DNA from: Nocardia crassostreae
GTDB taxonomy: Bacteria > Actinomycetota > Actinomycetes > Mycobacteriales > Mycobacteriaceae
Direction: 5' to 3'
DNA: 64,000 nt
Assembly (NCBI RefSeq): GCF_001613405.1
Contig: NZ_BDCH01000029.1
Location: 186,001-250,000, forward strand
In this document: positions 1-8,378 of the stretch, one piece after another
Layout of the letters: every line of letters begins with the position of its first letter
Position numbering within the stretch: position 1 is the first letter of the stretch
Notes under the pieces: model-generated
What the model was told of the DNA's origin: nothing
The model's database searches: none
The model's input: the letters and a program-made list of their open reading frames with translations, nothing else
Program-made: the position numbers and the translations under genes

Positions 1-393
1 CACTACATCCAGCTGACCGGCTACGAATGGGTCATGGGCTGCGTCTCGGTGCCCATGCGGATGACGCCTGAAGACCAGCCCGGCGCGAATGTGCGCGGCG
101 TGCGCGATCTGGTGCTGAAAAAGCATGCGCTGGAAGCCGATCGGTACGTGCGCCCGTACAACCCGGTGGTGGTCGACGGCCGTACCCTCGACGAGCTGGA
201 ACCCCCGGCCCGCCCCAAGCTGCCGCCGCTGCTGAGCGGCTACCTGCGGCTCAATGCCCAGATCTGCGGCGAACCCGCCCACGATCCGGACTTCGCCGTC
301 GCCGACTTCGTCGCCCTGCTGGGCCTGTCGACCGTCAACACCCGCTACCTGGAGCGCTTGCAGAGCGCGGCCAACAGCCTGGATGCCCGGTGA
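1..393 (+). CDS. OlsB-like GNAT acyltransferase, 3' part
   Basis: C-terminal 130 residues of a protein whose start lies before the window; the frame is open from base 1 to the TGA at 391-393. The tail contains LSGYLRLNAQICGEPA followed by DPDFAVADFVALL, which resembles the end of the OlsB/hemolysin-like GNAT family (ornithine-acyl[ACP] N-acyltransferase; Acetyltransf_5). The next gene is a PlsC-type acyltransferase starting 4 bases later, as in the mycobacterial Rv3027c-Rv3026c pair. The pair may form an ornithine-lipid or other acyl-lipid pathway. Family assignment is good; the substrate is inferred. Confidence 0.75.
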   Translation, partial: HYIQLTGYEWVMGCVSVPMRMTPEDQPGANVRGVRDLVLKKHALEADRYVRPYNPVVVDGRTLDELEPPARPKLPPLLSGYLRLNAQICGEPAHDPDFAVADFVALLGLSTVNTRYLERLQSAANSLDAR

Positions 394-396
394 TGA

Positions 397-1404
397 ATGA
401 TGATGCCCGCCTTCCTTTCTCCGGGCTCGGGTGCGATGGACTGCCCGCCCGCCCCGCCCACCGCCCACGCCTGGATGCCGAGTAGTCCCTGCACTCCCGA
501 ATGCGTCGAAATCGCGCCTGAGGCAGGCAGATTGCGGGTCGCCGCCCGCATTGCCGGTATCGGCGCCGTCCTGATCTCCTTCCCTTTCGCCTACATCGCG
601 ACCCCGCGCCGCTGGCGTCCGAAGCTGCACAGCCGCTATGCCCGAAGCCTGTTGTTCTGCTGCGGTATTCGCGTCCGCATTGTGGACAATCGCGAGGTCG
701 AGCCGACCGCGCAGGGAGCCGTTGAGGGGCCCGCGTCGTCGTCGGAGAACCGCGGTGTCCTGGTGGTGTCCAGCCACATCGGCTGGACCGACATCATTGC
801 CCTCACCGCGGTGGAGCCACTCAGCTTCGTCGCCCGCGCCGATATGGTCGACTGGCCGGTGCTCGGCAATGTCGCCCGCCGGGTGCGCGTCATCCCCATC
901 GAACGGGAACGCCTGCGCGCCCTCCCCGATGTCGTCGGCCGCATAGCCGCCCGCCTGACCGCGGGGGACCGCATCGGTATCTTCCCCGAGGGCACCACCT
1001 GGTGCGGCCGCGCCCACAGCACCCTCCGTCCGGCCCTGTTCCAGGCCGCCGTCGACACCGGCGTCCCGGTGCAGCCGATCCGCCTGCGCTACCTGGACGC
1101 CGCGGGCGAACGATCCACCGTCCCCGGTTTCGTCGGCATCGACACCATGGCCGATTCCTTCCGCCGCGTCCTCCGCTCGAAGGGCGTCGTCGCGGAAATC
1201 GCCCTGCAACCCCTCGAGGAACCCGGCACCGATCGCCGCGAACTGGCCCGCCGCTGCGAGCGGGCCGTCTACGGCGACAGCGTGGATCGCGCCTTCACCG
1301 GCGTCATCCACACCCTGGCGCAGGAGCGGCTCGCGGAGCAGGCCGCTTTCACCGCAACGGTTCTCGGCGCGACGCAGCCCGCGGAACTCCCGTCCCGGGT
1401 GTAG
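397..1404 (+). CDS. PlsC-family 1-acyl-glycerol-3-phosphate acyltransferase
   Basis: 335-residue membrane-associated acyltransferase expected to transfer an acyl chain to lysophosphatidic acid or a related lyso-lipid. Motif I (HX4D) is HIGWTD, with His near residue 127. Motif III is FPEGTT near residue 198. An N-terminal hydrophobic stretch (GIGAVLISFPFAYIA, about residues 54-68) would anchor it to the inner membrane. The start is one of three consecutive ATGs just after the stop of the upstream GNAT gene, so the two are probably translated from one mRNA. It matches the Rv3026c position and is equivalent to OlsA if the pair makes ornithine lipids. Confidence 0.85.
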   Translation: MMMPAFLSPGSGAMDCPPAPPTAHAWMPSSPCTPECVEIAPEAGRLRVAARIAGIGAVLISFPFAYIATPRRWRPKLHSRYARSLLFCCGIRVRIVDNREVEPTAQGAVEGPASSSENRGVLVVSSHIGWTDIIALTAVEPLSFVARADMVDWPVLGNVARRVRVIPIERERLRALPDVVGRIAARLTAGDRIGIFPEGTTWCGRAHSTLRPALFQAAVDTGVPVQPIRLRYLDAAGERSTVPGFVGIDTMADSFRRVLRSKGVVAEIALQPLEEPGTDRRELARRCERAVYGDSVDRAFTGVIHTLAQERLAEQAAFTATVLGATQPAELPSRV

Positions 1405-1747
1405 CGGCGAGTTCGGGATCGCGCAGCGCCAGGGCCTGGTCCAGTGGTATGCCGGTGCGCTCGGCGAGGTTCATCCGTTCCCGCACTTCACGATTGGTGC
1501 GGGGGCGGTAGCCCGGACCGGTCCCGCAGCAGCCGCCGCGGAATGTCAGCCCGGAGCGCAGCACCGTCTCGAGCACCCGCCAGCCCGCCTTGTCGGACTT
1601 CCTGGGAACCGCCAGATGCGCACCGGCATAGATGAGTTCGGCATGGCATCGCAAGCAGAGGTCCGGCCCGTAACGCCGGGTCGGACGTTTGTAGGACACC
1701 CGGCAGTCCACACACACCCGGTGCGCCGTACTGGGGTAGATGCACAT
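1349..1747 (-). CDS. Small zinc-ribbon-like protein
   Basis: 132-residue protein with an N-terminal CVDC...CLRC pair (about residues 13-36) that looks like a C4 zinc-binding knuckle, followed by GGCCGTGPGYRPRTNREVRERM, a Cys/Gly/Arg-rich stretch. No enzyme motif is visible. It is convergent with the PlsC gene and overlaps its 3' end by 56 bases. The C-terminal 20 residues inside the overlap look low-complexity and may not be conserved. I do not recognise a function; a small metal- or nucleic-acid-binding protein is the most that can be said. Confidence 0.6.
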   Translation of the reverse strand: MCIYPSTAHRVCVDCRVSYKRPTRRYGPDLCLRCHAELIYAGAHLAVPRKSDKAGWRVLETVLRSGLTFRGGCCGTGPGYRPRTNREVRERMNLAERTGIPLDQALALRDPELAATPGTGVPRAASRREPLR

Positions 1748-1801
1748 GGCCGCAGTGTAGGTCCGCCGCCCGGCGCCGCGCGAGTCGATTACGGTTCCGG
1801 C

Positions 1802-2614
1802 TCAAGCCGATTCGGTGGTGAAGAGGTTCATCTTGTAGGTGGTCACCGGGCCGGTCCGGCCGAAGGCCCGCATGGCGAAGCGGTAGCGGAGCGGCCAGGT
1901 GCGGGCGACGGACGGCTGCGGGTTGGCGAAGGAGCGGGATTCGCGTAGGCGCAGGCCGTGCTGTTCGAGGGTGGCCGGGTTGTCGCAGGTCCATTTCATG
2001 CGGGCGGAGACCGCTTTGAAGACCGGATTGCGTTCCTGGCCGTTCATCATCAGGCTGCCGCCCGTGTCGAGGGCCAGGGGCGTGTCCGGGAAGGCCGTCG
2101 CGATCTGCCGGACGGTGGTGTGGACCTGGTCCTCGGGGAAGTAGAGCAGGACGGCCTCGCTCATGAGGAAAATCGGGCCCGGATTCTTCTTCACCCGTGC
2201 GAACCAGTCTGTTTCGAGAATGGAGCCCGCGATCATGGTGTACCGGTCGCCGTCGTCGAAGAAGCGGCGGCGCAGCGCCATGGTGTCCTCGACATCGAGA
2301 TCGATCCAGCTCACTTGCCCGTTGTCGAGCCGGTGGAACCGGGTGGACAGGCCGCACCCGAGATCCACCACCGTCCCGTCCGGATGCTCCCGGAGGAACC
2401 CGCGCACGTACTCGTCGAAGATGGAGGCGCGCAGCACCGAGCCGGACAGGGACGGCCCCCGGAACTTCGCGAAGTCGTAGTCGATCGATTCCACGAGTTC
2501 GATCGCCTTGCGATCGGCCAGGACACTCGATCGACGCCGCGCATCCTGTGCCCGGCCATAGAGCGGAATCAACAGCGTTTCTTGGATCGCTCCCAGCGAT
2601 ACCGTTTCACCCAC
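1802..2614 (-). CDS. Class I SAM-dependent methyltransferase (LCM/PPM1-like)
   Basis: 270 residues. SAM-binding motif I is VVDLGCGLSTR at about residue 82, followed by the acidic loop WIDLDVED. IFLMSEAVLLYFPEDQV resembles motif IV of leucine carboxyl methyltransferase/PPM1-type enzymes, which are abundant in Nocardia and mycobacteria and often act on polyketides or small acids. It is transcribed divergently from the DUF4419 gene across an 82-bp AT-rich intergenic region with a TAACTTA direct repeat. The substrate cannot be told from sequence. Confidence 0.8.
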   Translation of the reverse strand: MGETVSLGAIQETLLIPLYGRAQDARRRSSVLADRKAIELVESIDYDFAKFRGPSLSGSVLRASIFDEYVRGFLREHPDGTVVDLGCGLSTRFHRLDNGQVSWIDLDVEDTMALRRRFFDDGDRYTMIAGSILETDWFARVKKNPGPIFLMSEAVLLYFPEDQVHTTVRQIATAFPDTPLALDTGGSLMMNGQERNPVFKAVSARMKWTCDNPATLEQHGLRLRESRSFANPQPSVARTWPLRYRFAMRAFGRTGPVTTYKMNLFTTESA

Positions 2615-2624
2615 CCCAGCACCT

Positions 2625-2646
2625 TAACTTAGGGTGCACTAACTTA
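2625..2646. promoter_or_regulatory. TAACTTA direct repeat in divergent promoter region
   Basis: Two copies of TAACTTA (2625-2631 and 2640-2646) with a 15-bp period; the spacer contains the palindrome GTGCAC. The island is AT-rich in an otherwise GC-rich window and lies between the divergent methyltransferase (start 2614) and the DUF4419 gene (start 2697). A regulator-binding site is inferred; no specific family is implied. Confidence 0.35.
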
Positions 2647-2696
2647 TCTAGATTTATTGTGGTGCCCGGATTTTCCGGGCGGCATAGGATCGCGCG

Positions 2697-4220
2697 ATGG
2701 TGGTTTTCGGGGTGGACGACGTAACCCCCGCAGTCGATGCCCTGCCCGTCCAGCCGATCGGCGAGCTGTACGGGGAGGCGTTGGCGATCGGTGGCGATCC
2801 GACCATGCCGGTGCTGGTCCCGGATGGCGTGCACCCGTTGCTGAGCGCGGTCGGGCGCGCGTTCGCCGATCATCGTCCGCTGGTGCTGACCCCGGATGCC
2901 GTGTGGCTGACCATCATCCAGGGAGTCGCACAGAATATTCGTTTGCGCGCAACGGAATTGCGGGCCGATCTGGTGGATCATTCCGGTCGCAAAACGCTCG
3001 CCGTGACCGTTGACGGGCCGATGCCGCAGGATTCGGAATCGTGGCAGCAACTGGTGGGGATGTTCCACAAGCTGCTGGAGGCCGAGGCCCGGTCCACCGA
3101 TCTGTTCGACTGCGACTTCTCCACCAGCACCGAGATCGAGGGCATGGCGGGGCGTGTCGTGGCGCTCGACGCGTACTCGCCGTACTTCTCCTATCTGCTG
3201 GTGTGCGTGTGCGGCATCCCGGCGATCACGCTGACCGGAACGGTGGAGGACTGGCGGAAGATCCGCGCGCGGATCGACACTCTCACCGAACTCGGATTGG
3301 AATCCTGGCGTCGTTCGCTGGCGCCCATTGCCGATCAATTCGTCCGCGCCGCCGCCGGTGATGTGGATACCGCGTTCTGGCAACGCATCTACAACCCGGT
3401 CGACGCCTACGGCGGCGAGGTGATCACCGGCTGGATCGCCCGGTTCTATCCGTACCTGCGCGCCACGGGCACGATCGAGCGCCCGAATCCGTTGCTGGAG
3501 TTGCCGATCGACGAACCCCGCGATATCACCGTCGACGGCTGGGACTACCACGGTCCGGGCATCCGCAGCGACAGTGTGCCCGCCACCCTGTCGCGCGTCA
3601 CCGTCCGAGTCGACGACCGGGTGCGCGGCGTCGCCACCGCGGTCGCGCTGCATGCCGGTCTGGTGGGGATCGCACAAGACGACGACGGCGCGCTGCGCCC
3701 GATCGCGGGCTGGCATCTCACCGCGGCGGCCGTCGAGATCGACGATGTGATCGATCGCATCATCCGCGAGCACGACGCGAGCCCGCCGCAGCCGAACGAG
3801 CACGATCTGCTCCACGAGGCCGCCTGCGCCGATGTCATCGCCCTCTACCGCAGAATCGGCGCCGCGACCCTCTTCGACGGCGCCTGGCGAATAGTCCCTT
3901 CCGCCGAACGCCGCACCGCCTACTTCGGCGCCGACCACGACACGATCGTGACCATGATCGATCTCCCGGACGGACGCAGCATCGCGGCGGTCGACCATTT
4001 CGACTTCCACACCCAGACCACCCACTGGATCGTCTGCCGCCTCGAGGAGGCCGAGCAGCCCGGCTCGTTCCCCGCGCGGACGACCTACCGCCTGAGTGAA
4101 CCGCCCAGCGAAGTCCCGGTCTACGGCACCTCGCTCGCCCGGCTGCTCGACGCGGCACTGGACACCGGCGGCGATATCGCCCATCTCGAAACCGGGCGGC
4201 TCGCCCGGCCGACCCGCTGA
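2697..4220 (+). CDS. DUF4419 domain protein
   Basis: 507 residues. The N-terminal region has the DUF4419 signature LTPDAVWLTIIQG (about residues 62-74), continuing through the SYLLVCVCGIPAITLTG block and the EDWRKIRARI helix that typify the family. DUF4419 proteins are cytosolic and of unknown function, seen in fungi and bacteria. The C-terminal 150 residues (from about 360) form a second region that resembles no domain I know. No signal peptide or membrane helix is seen. Start ATG 2697 agrees with the domain start; it is divergent from the methyltransferase. Confidence 0.75.
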   Translation: MVVFGVDDVTPAVDALPVQPIGELYGEALAIGGDPTMPVLVPDGVHPLLSAVGRAFADHRPLVLTPDAVWLTIIQGVAQNIRLRATELRADLVDHSGRKTLAVTVDGPMPQDSESWQQLVGMFHKLLEAEARSTDLFDCDFSTSTEIEGMAGRVVALDAYSPYFSYLLVCVCGIPAITLTGTVEDWRKIRARIDTLTELGLESWRRSLAPIADQFVRAAAGDVDTAFWQRIYNPVDAYGGEVITGWIARFYPYLRATGTIERPNPLLELPIDEPRDITVDGWDYHGPGIRSDSVPATLSRVTVRVDDRVRGVATAVALHAGLVGIAQDDDGALRPIAGWHLTAAAVEIDDVIDRIIREHDASPPQPNEHDLLHEAACADVIALYRRIGAATLFDGAWRIVPSAERRTAYFGADHDTIVTMIDLPDGRSIAAVDHFDFHTQTTHWIVCRLEEAEQPGSFPARTTYRLSEPPSEVPVYGTSLARLLDAALDTGGDIAHLETGRLARPTR

Positions 4221-4241
4221 TCGCCTCCGCCACCCGGATGT

Positions 4242-4257
4242 TTAGGCCACAGCCTAA
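4242..4257. promoter_or_regulatory. Inverted repeat TTAGGC-N4-GCCTAA
   Basis: Perfect 6-bp arms around CACA. It lies 22 bp after the DUF4419 stop and about 70 bp before the small ORF at 4326, which precedes a winged-helix regulator gene. The size suits an ArsR-type dimer site, so autoregulation is plausible. A weak terminator for the DUF4419 gene is the alternative, but there is no T-tract. Confidence 0.4.
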
Positions 4258-4325
4258 CGTTGATGCGGTGGCGCGTTACCTCTTCCTACGCTCGGCGGCG
4301 GGAGCGAAAGAGGAGGTAGCACAGC

Positions 4326-4532
4326 ATGAACGGAGTGGTTGCCCAGCGCGGTGCCCAGCCCGGCGCGGTACTGACCCGGCTGGCCGAGGCAGTGAGCGGG
4401 GCGGTGGCTGGGGTACGGGGCCGGGAGCAAGGCCGCACGGAGCCGACGCGTCGGATTCCGCGGAGATCGGTGCAGGACACGTTGATGCGGCTGGATCCTC
4501 TGACCGCGGCGCACGGGCGCGGCGCGCGATGA
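4326..4532 (+). CDS. Small hypothetical protein
   Basis: 68 residues, Arg/Ala/Gly-rich, with no recognised domain. Support is the strong Shine-Dalgarno GAGGAGG (about 4311-4317) at good spacing and the position 50 bp ahead of a regulator gene behind a palindromic operator-like site. It could be a short upstream ORF or a real basic protein. Comparative conservation is the missing evidence. Confidence 0.4.
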   Translation: MNGVVAQRGAQPGAVLTRLAEAVSGAVAGVRGREQGRTEPTRRIPRRSVQDTLMRLDPLTAAHGRGAR

Positions 4533-4581
4533 GCCGGGGTAGCCTTGGGCGCTACCGGTTTTCGGCGGGACGGGGGAGATC

Positions 4582-5604
4582 GTGAAGCAGGTCCATCTCA
4601 CCACCGACGATTTGCTGCGCGTCCGGATCGGCGCGCCGCTCGGGGCGCTCGGCGAGACGATCATGGCGACCCGAGCGGTCCGGCGCAACGGCCTGGCGGT
4701 GTTCGACGGCTGGGCGGGCTCGGTGCGGCGCGTCCTCCCGGCCGACTTCGGCGTGCTGGCCGATCTCATCCATCCCGACGACTGCTTCGTCGATCTCATC
4801 ACTCCGACCCGCGGCGCGCGAACCATGTCCGAGGGCATCACCGCCCTGCGGCTGGCGTCCCGCGACGAGTTGCGCCGCGAAATCCAATGCGCGGTCGACA
4901 AACAACGGGAACTGGGCCGCGGCCCGATTCCCGCCTGGGCCGCGAATATTCCGGACCGCGACGGCGCCGCACTCGGCATGGTCGCTGCGGCCGTGGAGTC
5001 GTTCCACACGGTCGCCTTCGACGGCCGCTGGGCGCACATCCACTCCTTCCTCGAGGTGACCGCCGAGCGCTGGGCTCGAACTATGGCCAACGAAGGAGTG
5101 GAGGCCCTCTTCGCGGCCCTCACCCCGCATGTCCGCTGGCGTGCCCCGGTTCTCGAGATCCACAAACCGCGCATCTGCCGCGATCTGCACCTGCGCGGCC
5201 GCGGCCTGGTGATCGTGCCTTCCCTGTTCGTGGGGCCCGAGCCGATCCTCCTGGAATCATCGGTCGATCCGGATCCGCCCGTGAACCTGATCGTCCCCGC
5301 CCTGCGCAATATCGGCGATTTCGCCGCCGCCTGGGGCCCGCGCGCCCCCAACGACGCCCTCAACGCCCTCCTCGGCCGCACCCGCGCCGCCGCCCTGCAA
5401 ACCATCGCCGACGGCTGCACCACCACCGAACTGGCCCGCCGCCTCGGCGTCTCCGGCGCCACCGCCAGCGAACACGCCTCGATCCTCCGCGAAGCGGGCC
5501 TGATCGCCAGCCTCCGCCACCGCAACACCATGCGCCACCACCTCACCACCCTGGGCGCCGCCCTCCTGGACGGCGACCTCGACAGCGGCGTCCGCATCGC
5601 CTGA
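4582..5604 (+). CDS. Winged-helix (ArsR-like, DUF5937-type) transcriptional regulator
   Basis: 340 residues starting at a GTG behind GGGGGAGA. The C-terminal 70 residues form an ArsR-type winged helix (ADGCTTTELARRLGVSGATA, then SEHASILREAGLIAS). The N-terminal 260 residues look like the DUF5937-type ligand-binding region often found in actinobacterial regulators of this class. It probably binds the TTAGGC-N4-GCCTAA palindrome upstream of its own transcript (inference). Codon use becomes extremely C-rich near the 3' end, as in several genes here. Confidence 0.7.
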   Translation: MKQVHLTTDDLLRVRIGAPLGALGETIMATRAVRRNGLAVFDGWAGSVRRVLPADFGVLADLIHPDDCFVDLITPTRGARTMSEGITALRLASRDELRREIQCAVDKQRELGRGPIPAWAANIPDRDGAALGMVAAAVESFHTVAFDGRWAHIHSFLEVTAERWARTMANEGVEALFAALTPHVRWRAPVLEIHKPRICRDLHLRGRGLVIVPSLFVGPEPILLESSVDPDPPVNLIVPALRNIGDFAAAWGPRAPNDALNALLGRTRAAALQTIADGCTTTELARRLGVSGATASEHASILREAGLIASLRHRNTMRHHLTTLGAALLDGDLDSGVRIA

Positions 5605-5807
5605 CCCGCCCCGGCCATCCCGGGCACTGGCGGTGGTCTGCGCGGCCGCCTCGCCGAATCCTGGGCGCCAACGGTGAACCGCACCCGCGCCGGGATCGTG
5701 CATCAGCATACGGAAGAGATTGGGTCGGTCGCGTCGCTGTGTGCTCGGGAAGTGGGCTTTCGATGGGGGGGCGGGTACGGCGGGAATATCGGCGAGACGG
5801 CGGCGGC

Positions 5808-5813
5808 TATCCT
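5808..5813 (+). promoter_or_regulatory. -10 element of a leaderless promoter for the cysteine desulfurase
   Basis: TATCCT fits TANNNT and ends nine bases before the ATG at 5823. In actinobacteria this spacing typically puts transcription start at or near the start codon. No Shine-Dalgarno sequence precedes the ATG, which fits a leaderless mRNA. Confidence 0.45.
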
Positions 5814-5822
5814 TTACTGGTC

Positions 5823-7043
5823 ATGAAGTCGGCTTTCCCGGGTCCGGTCGGTGCCCAGACGGTCTACCTCGATCACGCGGCCACGACACCCATGTTCCCG
5901 GTCGCCGTCGAGGCGATGTGTGCTGCCTTGGGGACGGCGGGGAATGCGTCTTCGCTGCATGGGTCGGGGCGGGCTGCGCGGCGGGCGTTGGAGGAGGCTC
6001 GGGAGTCGATTGCGGCGGGGCTGGGGGCGCGGCCTTCGGAGGTTATTTTCACTTCGGGGGGGACCGAGAGCGACAATCTCGCCGTCAAGGGGATCTACTG
6101 GGCGCGGCGGGACGCGGAGCCGGGGCGGACTCGGATTCTGGCCAGTGCGGTGGAGCATCACGCGGTGATCGATACCGTGGAGTGGCTCGAGCAGCACGAG
6201 GGCGCGAAGGTCACGTGGCTGGAGGCCGATGCCGAGGGCGTCGTTTCGCCGGGGACGCTGCGGGAGGCGCTGGCCCGGTATGCGGACGAGGTCGCGCTGG
6301 TGAGCATCATGTGGGCCAATAACGAGGTCGGCACGGTGCAGCCCGTTCACGAACTCGCGGCGGTGGCACAGGAATTCGATGTGCCCATGCACAGTGACGC
6401 GGTGCAGGCGGCGGCGCAGCTGCCGATCGATTTCGGGGCGAGAGGGCTGGCGGCGGCCAGTTTCGCGGGGCACAAGGTCGGTGGGCCGCACGGGGTCGGC
6501 GTGCTGCTGTTGGGGCGGCAGGTGGCGGCGGTGCCGCTGCTGCACGGCGGCGGGCACGAGCGGGATCTGCGGTCGGGGACCTCGGATGTGCCGGGGGCCA
6601 TCGGACTGGCCGCGGCCGTGCGCGAGACCGTGGCCGGATTGCCCGTGCGCACAGCCGAATTGATCCGGCTGCGGGATCGGCTCATCGACGGCGTGCGGGC
6701 GTTGGTGCCCGATGCCGTGCTCAATGGCGTGACCGGCGAGCGACGGCTGCCGGGCAACGCCCACTTCACGTTCCCCGGCTGCGAAGGCGATTCGCTGCTC
6801 ATGCTGCTGGATGCGGCCGGGATCGAATGCTCGACCGGATCGGCCTGCAATGCCGGTGTCGCCGGACCCTCCCATGTGCTGCTGGCCATGGGCGTGGAGC
6901 CGCGGCTGGCGCGCGGGTCGCTGCGATTCTCATTGGGACACAACTCGACCGACGCCGATATCGATGCCCTGCTGGCCGCGCTGCCGCAGGTGGTGGAGCG
7001 GGCGAAAGCGGCCGGACTGGCCGGAGCGAAGGGAGGCTTCTAG
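5823..7043 (+). CDS. iscS: Cysteine desulfurase (IscS/NifS family)
   Basis: 406-residue PLP enzyme that removes sulfur from L-cysteine as a persulfide. Visible landmarks are YLDHAATTP near the N-terminus, SGGTESDN for cofactor phosphate binding, HSDAVQA, the PLP lysine in SFAGHKVGGPHG, and the mobile-loop cysteine in STGSACNAG. The reading frame stays open upstream for over 1 kb, but that part overlaps another gene; ATG 5823 matches the family start. mnmA begins at the base after the TAG, so sulfur is probably passed to tRNA 2-thiolation. It matches the Rv3025c-Rv3024c pair. Confidence 0.93.
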   Translation: MKSAFPGPVGAQTVYLDHAATTPMFPVAVEAMCAALGTAGNASSLHGSGRAARRALEEARESIAAGLGARPSEVIFTSGGTESDNLAVKGIYWARRDAEPGRTRILASAVEHHAVIDTVEWLEQHEGAKVTWLEADAEGVVSPGTLREALARYADEVALVSIMWANNEVGTVQPVHELAAVAQEFDVPMHSDAVQAAAQLPIDFGARGLAAASFAGHKVGGPHGVGVLLLGRQVAAVPLLHGGGHERDLRSGTSDVPGAIGLAAAVRETVAGLPVRTAELIRLRDRLIDGVRALVPDAVLNGVTGERRLPGNAHFTFPGCEGDSLLMLLDAAGIECSTGSACNAGVAGPSHVLLAMGVEPRLARGSLRFSLGHNSTDADIDALLAALPQVVERAKAAGLAGAKGGF

Positions 7044-8165
7044 ATGCGTGTACTTGCCGCGATGAGTGGTGGCGTGGATTCCGCGGTGGCGGCCGCCCGC
7101 GCCGTGGAGGCCGGACACGAGGTGGTCGGCGTGCACCTGGCGCTGTCGCCGACCCCGGGCACGCTGCGCACGGGATCGCGCGGCTGCTGCTCCAAGGAGG
7201 ACGCGGGGGATGCCCGGCGCGCCGCCGACGTGCTCGGAATCCCGTTCTATGTCTGGGATTTCGCGGACCGGTTCAAGGAAGACGTGATCGACGATTTCGT
7301 CGCCGCCTACGCCGCCGGTGAGACCCCCAACCCGTGCCTGCGCTGCAACGAGAAGATCAAGTTCTCGGCCCTGGCCGACCGCGCCGTTGCGCTGGGCTTC
7401 GACGCCGTCGTCACCGGGCACTACGCCCGCCTCGAGGACGGTGTGTTGCGCCGCGCCGGGGACGCGGACAAGGACCAGTCCTACGTGCTCGCGGTCCTGA
7501 ACGCGGATCAGTTGCAGCGCGCCATGTTCCCGGTCGGCGACACCCCCAAGCCGCAGATCCGCGAGGAGGCGGCCGCCCGCGGGCTGGCCGTGGCGAACAA
7601 GCCCGACTCCCACGACATCTGCTTCATCCCCTCCGGCGACACCCAGGCCTTCCTGGGCGCGAAGATCGGCATTCGCCCGGGTGCGGTCGTGGACGCCGAC
7701 GGCACCAAGCTCGGCGACCACAAGGGCGTGCACGAGTTCACCATCGGCCAGCGCAAGGGCCTCGGCCTGCCCGGCCCGGCCGCCGACGGCCTGCCCCGCT
7801 ACGTCACCGGCATCGACGCCGACTCCGGCACCGTGCACGTCGGCTCCGCCAAGGACCTCGAGGTGTGGACGGTCCTCGCCGACCGCGCCATCTGGACCTC
7901 CGGCGTGACCCCCACCGAGCCCGTCGAATGCATCGCCCAGGTCCGCGCCCACGGCGGCACCGCCCCCGCGGTCGCCGAAGCGGTCGGCGACGGCCTGGTC
8001 GTCCGCCTCCGCGAGCCCCTCACCGGCGTCGCCCGCGGCCAGGCCGTGGTCCTCTACCGCCCCGACGAGGCGGGCGACGAAGTCCTCGGCAGCGGCACCA
8101 TCTCCGGCACCGAACGCGAACTCCACGCGCACGCGACCGGCGTCGCCGCCGACCCCACCCGGTGA
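7044..8165 (+). CDS. mnmA: tRNA-specific 2-thiouridylase MnmA
   Basis: 373 residues. It makes 2-thiouridine at wobble U34 of tRNAs for Lys, Glu and Gln using ATP and persulfide sulfur. The PP-loop SGGVDSAVA is at residues 8-16; the catalytic cysteine is in NPCLRCNEKIKF (about 93-104) and the second in HDICFIPSGD (about residue 190). FTIGQRKGLGL marks the central domain. It directly abuts the cysteine desulfurase stop, so translation is coupled. A perfect 18-bp hairpin follows 33 bp after its stop. Confidence 0.96.
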   Translation: MRVLAAMSGGVDSAVAAARAVEAGHEVVGVHLALSPTPGTLRTGSRGCCSKEDAGDARRAADVLGIPFYVWDFADRFKEDVIDDFVAAYAAGETPNPCLRCNEKIKFSALADRAVALGFDAVVTGHYARLEDGVLRRAGDADKDQSYVLAVLNADQLQRAMFPVGDTPKPQIREEAAARGLAVANKPDSHDICFIPSGDTQAFLGAKIGIRPGAVVDADGTKLGDHKGVHEFTIGQRKGLGLPGPAADGLPRYVTGIDADSGTVHVGSAKDLEVWTVLADRAIWTSGVTPTEPVECIAQVRAHGGTAPAVAEAVGDGLVVRLREPLTGVARGQAVVLYRPDEAGDEVLGSGTISGTERELHAHATGVAADPTR

Positions 8166-8197
8166 CCCACCCCTCGTACCTTTCTGGACAGACGATC

Positions 8198-8250
8198 ACC
8201 GGGAAATGGTGGCGGCATCGGTCGAGTAGGCCCCGCCACCATTTCCCGGT
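8198..8250. terminator. Perfect 18-bp stem-loop after mnmA
   Basis: Arms ACCGGGAAATGGTGGCGG (8198-8215) and its exact complement (8233-8250) around a 17-nt loop. There is no T-run after the stem, so an actinobacterial hairpin terminator or an RNA-processing/stability element is more likely than a classic U-tract terminator. The perfect long stem could also mark a dispersed repeat. Confidence 0.55.
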
Positions 8251-8378
8251 CGACGTTGTTTCGGATTGCGCGGCACGATCGGCCGGACGGACGGTGGCGC
8301 GTGCTCCGGGGTTGTGGACGATGGAGATTCGGCCGGGTGCGGGTGGTCCGATGGCGAGTGCGATGCGAGGTGGCGTGA

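Noticed and set aside
4545..5822. Upstream extension of the cysteine desulfurase frame
   Set aside because: It is out of frame with a regulator gene that has its own HTH and ribosome-binding site; family alignment supports ATG 5823.
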